NCBI GenBank assembly: GCA_017619615.1
Contig: JAFZRY010000021.1
Coordinates: forward strand, 62,001-126,000
Direction: 5' to 3'
DNA from: Lachnospiraceae bacterium
GTDB lineage: Bacteria; Bacillota; Clostridia; Lachnospirales; Lachnospiraceae
Length of the DNA stretch: 64,000 nucleotides
Each line of letters starts with the position of its first letter. Position 1 is the first letter of the stretch. Below are positions 42,493 through 50,135 of the stretch, one piece after another. The notes under the pieces are model-generated. The model saw only the letters and a program-made list of their open reading frames with translations, did no database searches and was not told where the DNA came from. The position numbers were made by a program, and so were the translations under genes.

Positions 42493-43375
42493 GATGATCC
42501 CCGTCCTGCGCCGTGTCCTGCGGACCTTCCGCGACCGGAACGGGGCGGCCGATCCCGTCAGGACGGAGCGGCTGATGATGAGCCTGTCCGGGGAGGTCAT
42601 GAACCATTTTGCCGGGCGGCGCATCAGGCGCGAAGAGGAAGACCTGGGGGAATGCCGGGCGGTCTGTCTGACGCCGTCGCGGGACCGGATCCCGGGCAGC
42701 GTGCTGTATCTGCACGGCGGCGGCTACTGCACCGGCGGGACGGAGTACGCGGCCTGGTTCGGGAAGCTGATCGCGGCGGTGACGGGGGCGAGGACGTACT
42801 GTCCCGCGTACCGGCTGGCGCCGGAGCATCCGTTTCCGGCGGCGCCGGAAGACGCTTTGGCGGCGTACCGGCGGCTGCTGGAGAAATATCCCGGGGAGAA
42901 GATCGTCCTGGCGGGCGAATCCGCGGGCGGCGGACTGTGCTATGCGCTGTGTCTGCGGCTGAAAGAAGAAGGACTGCCGATGCCGGACGGGATCGCAGTA
43001 CTGTCGCCCTGGACGGATCTGACGCTGTCCGGGGCCTCGTATGCATACAACCGGGAGAAGGATCCGTCCCTGACCCGGGAAAAACTGCAGCTTTTTGCGG
43101 ACTGCTACACGGCGGACGCCGATCCGCGGGATCCGCTCTGTTCGCCGCAGTTCGGAGAGCTGGGCGGTCTGCCGGACAGCCTGATCCTTGCGGGCGGTGA
43201 TGAGATCCTGCTGGACGATGCTCGGTCGCTGGCCGAAGCCCTGGAAGCGGCCGGCTGCCGCGCCCGCCTGACCGTGGCACAGGACATGTGGCACGCTTAT
43301 CTGTTTTATAATCTCCGCCGGCACCGGCCCCACGTGCGGGAGGCGGCGGAATTCGTAAGGGAGAAACTGACATGA
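42473..43375 (+). CDS. HSL-type (GDXG) alpha/beta hydrolase
   Basis: 300 residues. The HGGGY motif (~75-79) and GESAGGGL elbow define the hormone-sensitive-lipase/GDXG branch, with GGDEILLDDA (Asp) and MWHAYLF (His). It hydrolyses short acyl esters in characterised members. It overlaps both the previous hydrolase and, by 4 bases (ATGA), the following acyltransferase, so translation is coupled. Confidence 0.92.
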   Translation: MLQISDKMIPVLRRVLRTFRDRNGAADPVRTERLMMSLSGEVMNHFAGRRIRREEEDLGECRAVCLTPSRDRIPGSVLYLHGGGYCTGGTEYAAWFGKLIAAVTGARTYCPAYRLAPEHPFPAAPEDALAAYRRLLEKYPGEKIVLAGESAGGGLCYALCLRLKEEGLPMPDGIAVLSPWTDLTLSGASYAYNREKDPSLTREKLQLFADCYTADADPRDPLCSPQFGELGGLPDSLILAGGDEILLDDARSLAEALEAAGCRARLTVAQDMWHAYLFYNLRRHRPHVREAAEFVREKLT

Positions 43376-44652
43376 GCCGTTCCTGGATGCGTCTGGACAA
43401 TGCGGCTTTGATCTTCCCGGCGGTGCGCAACAGCCGCTGGGCCAATACGTTCCGGTTATCGGCGGATCTGACGGATCCGGTGGATCCGGCGGTCCTGCAG
43501 CAGGCCGTGGAGGACCTGATGCCGCGCTTTCCTTCCTATTACCTGCGCCTCGGCACGGGCTTTTTCTGGTACTTCCTGGAGGAGGTGAAGGCGCCGCCCC
43601 GGGTGCGGCCGGAATACGCCTATCCGCTGGCGCACATGAGCGCGCGCGAACAGCGGCAGTGCTGCTTCCGGGTGCTGTATCACGACCGGCGCGTTGCCGT
43701 GGAGTTTTTCCACGTGCTGACCGACGGCACCGGCGGCGTGATCTTCCTGAAAAACCTGCTGGCGCAGTATATCCGCCTGCGGTACGGGGAGGAAGTCCCC
43801 AGCGGGGGCGACATCCTTTGCCTGGAAGAAGAGCCCCGGGAGATCGAACTGACCGATGCGTTCCAGCGGTGCAGCGGGAAATACCCCTTAAGCCGCCGGG
43901 AAGACACGGCCTACCGGCTGCGGGGCCGTCCCGATCCGCGGGGCGGCACGCACGTGATCACCGGCCTGGTAAAGACCGCGGACCTGAAGGCGGCGGCTAA
44001 GGCCTGCGGCGCCACGGTGACCGCGCTGCTGTCGGCGCTCATGACGGACACCATCACGGAGATCCAGGCGGCGCACGTGCCGCGGAAGTCCTGGAAGCCG
44101 GTCAAGGTCACGGTGCCGGTCAATCTGCGGAAGGTATTCGATACGGAAACGCTGCGGAATTTCTCGCTGGTGCTGAACATCGGCGTGGATCCGCGCCTCA
44201 AGGATTATTCGCTGGAAGAGCTCTGCCGGGAATACCGGGAACAGATGGCGCTGGAATCCGCGCCGGAAAAGATGGCGGGCCGCATCGCCGCCAACGTGCT
44301 GCCCCAGTGGGCCATGGGGATGCGCGTCGCCCCGCTGTTCCTCAAAACGCTTGTGCTGCGGGCGATCTACAGCCGCGTGGGAGAGCGCAAGGGCTGCATC
44401 AACATCTCCAACATGGGGCAGGTCAACCTCCCGCCCGAGATGGCGCGGCACGTGGACCGCATGGATTTCATGATCGGCGTGCAGTTCACTTATCCCAACA
44501 ACTGCTCGGTGGTGAGCTACGGCGATACCACCTGCATCAACATGGTGCGGAACATTCAGGAGACCGAACTGGAGCGGCGCTTTTTCACCCGCCTGGTCCG
44601 GATGGGCATCCCGGTGCTGATCGAATCCGGCGATGCGGAGGAGGAGCTTTGA
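43372..44652 (+). CDS. Condensation/alcohol acetyltransferase-like acyltransferase
   Basis: 426 residues. FFHVLTDGTGG (~114-124) carries the H-x3-D-G motif of the CoA-dependent/condensation acyltransferase superfamily (normally HHxxxDG; here the first His is Phe). VTVPVNLRKVFDTETLRNFS and the C-terminal ISNMGQVNLP match alcohol acetyltransferase-like proteins. It should form an ester between an acyl donor and an unknown hydroxyl acceptor. Coupling to two esterases and a membrane protein suggests a lipid or small-molecule ester pathway; that is inference. Confidence 0.8.
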   Translation: MSRSWMRLDNAALIFPAVRNSRWANTFRLSADLTDPVDPAVLQQAVEDLMPRFPSYYLRLGTGFFWYFLEEVKAPPRVRPEYAYPLAHMSAREQRQCCFRVLYHDRRVAVEFFHVLTDGTGGVIFLKNLLAQYIRLRYGEEVPSGGDILCLEEEPREIELTDAFQRCSGKYPLSRREDTAYRLRGRPDPRGGTHVITGLVKTADLKAAAKACGATVTALLSALMTDTITEIQAAHVPRKSWKPVKVTVPVNLRKVFDTETLRNFSLVLNIGVDPRLKDYSLEELCREYREQMALESAPEKMAGRIAANVLPQWAMGMRVAPLFLKTLVLRAIYSRVGERKGCINISNMGQVNLPPEMARHVDRMDFMIGVQFTYPNNCSVVSYGDTTCINMVRNIQETELERRFFTRLVRMGIPVLIESGDAEEEL

Positions 44653-44653
44653 C

Positions 44654-45349
44654 ATGTATTGCGTAAAATGCGGCGTTCAGCTGGAGGACGGCCTGACGGC
44701 CTGCCCGCTGTGCAGCACGCCGGTCTGGAATCCCGAACCGGCGAAGCGGAATATCCATTATAACCCGGACCTGTATCCGAAGCAGGACGTGCGGGGGAAG
44801 TTTACGATCCTGTCGCTGGTGACGCTGATCTTCGCGGCCATTTCGCTGGGCTGCCTGATCGCGTGTCTGAATTATTACGGGCGGGCCGACTGGTCGGCCT
44901 ATGTGGCGTTCAGCGCGCTGTTCCTGTATGTCACGGCGGTGCTGCCGGCCTGGTTCCCGCGCTATTATCCCGTCATTTTTATCCCGGTGACCTTTGCGGC
45001 GCTGGAGGGCTTCCTGCTGTTTCTCTGCCTCTATACGGGCGGGCACTGGTTCCTGTCCCTGGCATTTCCGGTGGTGGGGATGGTATTCCTGTTCACGTAC
45101 GCGGCTTTCTGGCTGGCGCGCGCCGGCATCCTGCCGCGTCTCAAACTGCGCCTGCTGGGAATCTGGTTCATCCTGCTCGGCGCCGCCACCATGCTGATCG
45201 AGCTGTTCATCCACATCACCTTCCCCCTCCCCATGTTCAACTGGTCCCTTTACACCGCCGGCGTCTTTGCGGTCTTCGGCCTTTTCCTCTTCATTGCTTC
45301 CTTTATCAAGCCCCTCCGCCGGGCGCTCTATAAAAAGACTTTCGTCTGA
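44654..45349 (+). CDS. Zinc-ribbon DUF6320-type membrane protein
   Basis: 231 residues from ATG 44654 (GGAG upstream). The zinc ribbon is CVKCGVQL with CPLCSTPV. A PAKRNIHYNPDLYPKQD-like linker leads to about six membrane helices ending RALYKKTFV. This family accompanies alcohol acetyltransferase-like genes in Clostridia. It is the last gene of the operon, 1 base after the acyltransferase stop. A repeat that can form a terminator follows at once. Confidence 0.75.
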   Translation: MYCVKCGVQLEDGLTACPLCSTPVWNPEPAKRNIHYNPDLYPKQDVRGKFTILSLVTLIFAAISLGCLIACLNYYGRADWSAYVAFSALFLYVTAVLPAWFPRYYPVIFIPVTFAALEGFLLFLCLYTGGHWFLSLAFPVVGMVFLFTYAAFWLARAGILPRLKLRLLGIWFILLGAATMLIELFIHITFPLPMFNWSLYTAGVFAVFGLFLFIASFIKPLRRALYKKTFV

Positions 45350-45431
45350 CAGTGCCAAAAGGGGACAGTCCCCAAATGGCCTCAAAAAAGATGACAGGGG
45401 TGCGTCCCCTGTCATCTGTCATCTGTCATCA
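45349..45431. repeat. Palindromic repeat plus GATGACAGGGG hairpin and TGTCATC tandem
   Basis: First dyad CAGTGCCAAAAGGGGACAGT with CCCCAAATGGC (45351-45380). Second dyad GATGACAGGGG-tgcg-TCCCCTGTCATC (45390-45413), followed by two more TGTCATC units. The GGGGTGCGTCCCCTGTCATC stretch recurs at 25192. It separates converging operons. Confidence 0.75.
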
Positions 45432-45460
45432 TCCTGTTGCGGCTGCCCAAACAACGGCCT

Positions 45461-46855
45461 TTACTTTTTCTTGCGATGGAACGCGATGAAGTTCAGGATC
45501 ACGAGCATGACCGCCATGACCCCCAGCGTGATCCAGGCGTTTACGGGTTTCTGGGCGCCGAAGCCCATGAGAAGCATGAGCGGCGCGCCGAAGAGGATGG
45601 CGTAGCCCTGCTGGTAGACCAGGTTGTTGGCGGCGGGAGTGGCGAAGCGCGGGTCGGCCTCGCGGAGCAGGATGACGCCGGTGGAGGCGGTGCCGGTCAG
45701 CATGCCGTACAGGCTCAGGAAGGCCTCGTGGCGGTAGTCCGGGAACAGCTTCCGGCAGAAATAGTTCAGGTAGATATACGTGAGCACGGCGCCGCCGATG
45801 CACATCAGCGCCAGCGGCAGCACAAACTGCGCGTGCGTGAACGCGGACAGGTTGATGGCGGCGATGGACGCGACCACCATCACGTCGAACATGAAGCCCG
45901 CGATGCGGTCCTGCATAAATGTGTTGGTAAAATGCTGCTTGATCACGCCTTTCTTCTGCAGCAGCCGGAACACCGTTTTGACCAGGATGCCGAACAGCGT
46001 AGAGAACAGGAAGTTGAAGCCCCAGATCAGCGGCTGCAGCGTGTTGACGCCGAACTTGCCCAGCACGCCGGTCTCGATGAGGCTGTTCAGGCCGCGCATC
46101 GTGAGGTAGGCCAGCAGGTAGGACAGGAAGACCAGCGCCAGCTGGACCGTCAGTTTATCGATGGAATCCGAGACCGGGATCTCGTTGTCGCCCTGGATCT
46201 GCTGCGGCGTGACCGCCTGGTGCTGCGGGTCCTCCCGCTCCGCCAGCAGCCCCTGCTTCCGCATCCGGTTCAGGTAAATGATCCCGCCGATGCTGGACGC
46301 GATGAAGCCCATGGCCGCCACCGTCAGGCCGAAGCTGGTGCCGTCCTCGAAGCCGTACAGGTTCTCGTAGGTGCGGCCCCAGTTATACGCCTGGCCTGGC
46401 CCCTGTCCGTAGCCCATGGGCAGGATCATGCCGGAGCCGAAGAAACTGCCGATCAGGTAGAAGAGCAGCAGCGAGAGCAGCAGGCCGATGATGCCCTGGA
46501 TCAGATACGAACTGACCACGCTCAGCGACGTGCGGAAACTGTCGCCTTTGTACTCCTTGCTCTGCCGGTCCAGGTTCCGCAGACTCATGGCCGCAAACCC
46601 GAGGCCCAGCCCGTGGTAGGTGAGCGTCTCCAGCAGGGAGCGGTCAAACAGCGGCTTGCCCGTGATCTGCTGGACGATAAAGCCCACGATCAGAATCAGG
46701 AAACCGCCCAGCACGCTGCTGGGGATCATGAAGCGGCGGATGAAGGCGAAGCGCTGCCGCAGGATCGCGGCGAACAGCATGGCCAGCAGCAGGATGGTCA
46801 GGGTGACCACGAAGGACCAGATGCTGTGATCCCAGAAATTGGTACCGGTCGTCAT
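45461..46855 (-). CDS. GltS-type sodium/glutamate symporter family protein
   Basis: 464 residues with about ten membrane helices in two halves. GYGQGPGQAYNWG and TFMQDRIAGFMFDVMVV are glutamate:Na+ symporter (ESS) features. The loop QAVTPQQIQGDNEIPVSD is cytoplasmic. Longer than E. coli GltS (~400) but in line with Bacillota relatives. It overlaps the acyltransferase stop by 4 bases and is the last gene of the mutS2 operon. Confidence 0.85.
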   Translation of the reverse strand: MTTGTNFWDHSIWSFVVTLTILLLAMLFAAILRQRFAFIRRFMIPSSVLGGFLILIVGFIVQQITGKPLFDRSLLETLTYHGLGLGFAAMSLRNLDRQSKEYKGDSFRTSLSVVSSYLIQGIIGLLLSLLLFYLIGSFFGSGMILPMGYGQGPGQAYNWGRTYENLYGFEDGTSFGLTVAAMGFIASSIGGIIYLNRMRKQGLLAEREDPQHQAVTPQQIQGDNEIPVSDSIDKLTVQLALVFLSYLLAYLTMRGLNSLIETGVLGKFGVNTLQPLIWGFNFLFSTLFGILVKTVFRLLQKKGVIKQHFTNTFMQDRIAGFMFDVMVVASIAAINLSAFTHAQFVLPLALMCIGGAVLTYIYLNYFCRKLFPDYRHEAFLSLYGMLTGTASTGVILLREADPRFATPAANNLVYQQGYAILFGAPLMLLMGFGAQKPVNAWITLGVMAVMLVILNFIAFHRKKK

Positions 46856-48012
46856 TGATTTGCTCCTTTGAGACGCTGATATAACAGCAGGTATTTTCTT
46901 CCGTGATAGCGGACTTTCTTTTTTTCTTTCAGGATCTCGTAGAAATTCCCCTCTTTATCGGAGAACGATACGATGCCCTTGTAGCGCACCGCCAGCCCGG
47001 CGATCTCCTCCAGCGGGAAGAACTTCTCCCCGAGCCGCAGCCCCGACGCGTCGAAACGCAGCGCGCCGGCCGCGACCTGCATGCGCTGGTGCTCCTCGAT
47101 CCGCAGCAGCTGCATCGCGGAGTCTTCTCCGGCAGGCAGGGCCTCCGGCGCCAGGCCGGCCAGATATTCCTTCTGCCAGGCGTCCCAGTCGCGCACGGTG
47201 CGGAACGGCGGCTCGCCGCCCTCTTCGTTGAAGTACCCCCACTCGTCATAACGCACAGAAAAGCCGCAGGTGCAGGTGAAGCGGTCATCCTTGCTGGTGA
47301 ACGTATCCATTTTCCGGCAGCGCGGGCACAGCACCAGCGCGTGCTCCATCCCCTCGGCCAGGCGCTTGCCGGGATAGCGCTGCGGGTCAGCCGCCTGCGT
47401 CGCGTACGCGTCTTCGAAAATGTCGCGCGCAATGAGTCCGTTGATCTCCTCCGGCTTCATTTTCCGCAGGTCCTCCGGCTGGTAGATTCCCATCAGCGAG
47501 ATGTGCACCGGCCCCTTCCGGTTGGTGTAGCTCCAGCGCGGCGAGGACAGGTAGCCCTGGACCTTCACGGTCACGAGCGGCACGCCGGCTGCCCGGGCCA
47601 TCTTGCCGGTGGCGGGCAGGAACGGGGCGGTGACGCCGTCCCAGGTGCAGTTGCCTTCCACGGCGATGCCCACGCTGCCCTCGTTTTTGAGCTTCCGCAG
47701 GATCTCCATGACCGTGGCCGCGGCGTTGCCCCCCTGCGCGCGCGGGATCGGGGACCCCAGGGCGCAGATGATCTTACTGACGAGCCCCAGCGAGAACAGA
47801 TGCTCGGTGGCCACGAAGAACATGAAGCGCCGGGTCCGGTCGATGACCATCAGCGGGTCGATGTTGACCACGTGGTTGCTCACCAGCAGAAACCGCTCCG
47901 GCAGCTCGGGAAACGGCGTTTTGTCCAGGATGAACATGTGCCTGAACCAGGGGTGCAGGAAAAAACTGACCACCTTGCGGACACGTTCGTAAAAACGGAT
48001 ACTGTGCTTCAT
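46852..48012 (-). CDS. PlsC-type 1-acylglycerol-3-phosphate acyltransferase with C-terminal zinc ribbon
   Basis: 386 residues. The acyltransferase motif NHVVNID (H47-x4-D52) and EGNCTWDG match the PlsC/LPLAT family. A C-terminal part of ~150 residues has CPRCRKMDTF with TCTCGF (zinc ribbon) and a PH-like strand region ending YLLLYQRLKG. The acyltransferase would acylate lysophosphatidic acid or a related lipid at the membrane. The zinc-ribbon extension is less usual. It follows the histidine kinase by 8 bases. Confidence 0.85.
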   Translation of the reverse strand: MKHSIRFYERVRKVVSFFLHPWFRHMFILDKTPFPELPERFLLVSNHVVNIDPLMVIDRTRRFMFFVATEHLFSLGLVSKIICALGSPIPRAQGGNAAATVMEILRKLKNEGSVGIAVEGNCTWDGVTAPFLPATGKMARAAGVPLVTVKVQGYLSSPRWSYTNRKGPVHISLMGIYQPEDLRKMKPEEINGLIARDIFEDAYATQAADPQRYPGKRLAEGMEHALVLCPRCRKMDTFTSKDDRFTCTCGFSVRYDEWGYFNEEGGEPPFRTVRDWDAWQKEYLAGLAPEALPAGEDSAMQLLRIEEHQRMQVAAGALRFDASGLRLGEKFFPLEEIAGLAVRYKGIVSFSDKEGNFYEILKEKKKVRYHGRKYLLLYQRLKGANQ

Positions 48013-48020
48013 AAGGCTTC

Positions 48021-49418
48021 CTACTCTTTATTCCTGGCCAGAGGCAGGCGGAAGATGAATTCCGTCCCGCTGCCCGGCGTCGAGGTCACGTCGATGGTCT
48101 CCCCGTGGGCCATGATGATCTCGCGCGTGATGGACAGGCCCAGGCCGGTGCCCTTCTTGTCCTTGCCGCGCGACGCGTCGCTCTTGTAGAACCGCGTCCA
48201 GATCTTGCCCAGGTCGTCTTTTTCGATCCCGCAGCCGAAATCCTTCACGGATACGGAGACCTTATCCCCCACTTCCTGCAGGCGGATGCGGATCACGCCG
48301 TTCTCATACGAAAACTTGATGGCGTTGTCGATCAGGTTGTGCAGCGCCTGGCTGATGCGCCCCAGGTCCGCGCGCACCGTGATGACCGGCGCGCCGAAGA
48401 TCAGGTCGAAGGTGATGCCTTTCTTCTGGCACACGCCCCCGAACGTTTCGCAGACGGAGCGCACCGTCCGCACCAGGTCGAAATCGGACAGCTCCAGGCC
48501 CAGCCGCGCTTCGTCCAGCGAGTTCAGGGAGAGCATGCTCTGAGTCAGGTTGGTGAGCCGTTCGGTCTCGCCGATGACGATGTTGAAGTACTTGTCGTAC
48601 GACTCCGGCGGGATCACGCCGTCCGCCATCGCCTGCAGGTAGCCGCGGATGGAGGTCAGCGGGGAGCGGAAGTCGTGCGAGATGTTGGCGATGAATTTCT
48701 TCTGGCTCTCGTCCGCGGACTGGAGCTGCTGCGCCATGTCGTTCAGCGAGTTGGCCAGATAGCCTACTTCGTCCTCGGAACTGACCCGGATGCGGTGGTC
48801 CATGTGGCCTTCGGCGAATTCGCCGGCGCCTTCCGCGATCTTCCGGACCGGGCGCAGCACCCAGAAGTACAGCGCCGCGTAGATGATCAGGGAGAGCAGG
48901 AAGATGGCCGCGTAGATCAGGTAGGCCCGGGCCAGGAAATCGTTGGCGCGGGTGTCGGCCACGGAGGCCGCCTGGTGGAGCGTCAGGTAGCCCAGCAGGC
49001 TGTACTGGATGTTGATGGGCGCGAAGACGCTGACGGTCAGCGCGGAGAACGCGCCGGAAAAGTCGCCCACGCGGTAGTATTCATTGCTTTCCGCGGGATC
49101 GAAGCGGTCCAGGGTGCGGTCCTGCAGCTGGCCTGCGCTGTCGTAGATCACGCGGTTGTCTGTGTCCAGGATCAGGATGCGGCGACCGCTGTATTCCGCG
49201 GTCAGGTCCAGGTGCTCCGTGTCCAGGGCGCGGTGCGCGTCATAGTATTCGCTCTGTTCCGCGGCCAGCGTCAGGGCGTCGCGGTAAAGCTCCCGCGCGG
49301 CGGTGCGCCGGGCGGAATCCTTGAAGAGCCGTTCTCCCGCGACGGCCAGCAGGACGAACGAGGCCAGGCCGAAGAGGAGGAAGACCAGCAGAAATTTCAG
49401 GGAAAGACGCTTTTTCAT
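48021..49418 (-). CDS. Sensor histidine kinase
   Basis: 465 residues. A helix at ~9-27 and another at ~165-190 frame a ~135-residue outer sensor domain. HAMP (~188-240), phosphoacceptor FIANISHDFRSPLTS (His248), N box (LIDNAIKFS), FGCGIEKDD and GTGLGLSITREII follow. Paired with the response regulator 9 bases upstream. The sensor size suggests an extracellular signal. Confidence 0.92.
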   Translation of the reverse strand: MKKRLSLKFLLVFLLFGLASFVLLAVAGERLFKDSARRTAARELYRDALTLAAEQSEYYDAHRALDTEHLDLTAEYSGRRILILDTDNRVIYDSAGQLQDRTLDRFDPAESNEYYRVGDFSGAFSALTVSVFAPINIQYSLLGYLTLHQAASVADTRANDFLARAYLIYAAIFLLSLIIYAALYFWVLRPVRKIAEGAGEFAEGHMDHRIRVSSEDEVGYLANSLNDMAQQLQSADESQKKFIANISHDFRSPLTSIRGYLQAMADGVIPPESYDKYFNIVIGETERLTNLTQSMLSLNSLDEARLGLELSDFDLVRTVRSVCETFGGVCQKKGITFDLIFGAPVITVRADLGRISQALHNLIDNAIKFSYENGVIRIRLQEVGDKVSVSVKDFGCGIEKDDLGKIWTRFYKSDASRGKDKKGTGLGLSITREIIMAHGETIDVTSTPGSGTEFIFRLPLARNKE

Positions 49419-49427
49419 ACAGTCAGT

Positions 49428-50126
49428 TTATTTCCGGGTCACTTCGAAACGGTACCCGACGCCCCAGACCGTGGACAGCTGCCAGGCGGGGTGCAGCGGG
49501 AGCTTCTGGCGCAGGCGCTTGATGTACACGTCCACGGTGCGGGAATCGCCCACGTATTCGTAGCCCCAGACGCCGTCCAGAATCTGTTCGCGCGTGAAGA
49601 CCTGCCCGGGCGAGGAGGCCAGGAAATACAGGATCTCCATCTCCTTGGCGGACATGTCCAGAGGCTCGCCCTTGTACAGGACGGTATAGTTGTTCAGGTT
49701 GATGGTAAGGTCCGGGAAGGAGACCTGGCGGGCCGGCGTCTCCGCCGGCGTTTCCGGCCGTTTGGAGCGGCGCAGGATGGCCTTGACGCGGGCCACCATC
49801 TCTTTATTGTCGAAGGGTTTGATCATGTAGTCGTCGGCGCCCAGCTCCAGGCCCAGGACCTTGTCGAAAACTTCGCCCTTGGCGGAGAGCATCATGATGG
49901 GGACCTGGCTCTCGCGGCGGATCTCCCGGCAGACCTGGTAGCCGTCCATGCCCGGAAGCATGATGTCCAGCAGGATCAGGTCCGGCCCGAAGCTCTTGAA
50001 CAGGGCCAGGGCCTCCGGGCCGTCCGACGCGATGGCGGTCTCGTAGCATTCCTTCGTCAGGTAGAGGGAGATGAGTTCGGCGATATTGGGGTCGTCGTCG
50101 ACGATCAGCACTTTCTGTTTGGACAT
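49428..50126 (-). CDS. OmpR/PhoB-family response regulator
   Basis: 232 residues. Asp10/11, phosphoacceptor Asp54 (LLDIMLPGMDG), SAKGE and Lys103 make a normal receiver. The winged helix ends DVYIKRLRQKLP and VWGVGYRFEV. It is placed between mutS2 and its histidine kinase with 9-base gaps, so it is co-transcribed. Confidence 0.94.
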   Translation of the reverse strand: MSKQKVLIVDDDPNIAELISLYLTKECYETAIASDGPEALALFKSFGPDLILLDIMLPGMDGYQVCREIRRESQVPIMMLSAKGEVFDKVLGLELGADDYMIKPFDNKEMVARVKAILRRSKRPETPAETPARQVSFPDLTINLNNYTVLYKGEPLDMSAKEMEILYFLASSPGQVFTREQILDGVWGYEYVGDSRTVDVYIKRLRQKLPLHPAWQLSTVWGVGYRFEVTRK

Positions 50127-50135
50127 GGGATCTCC

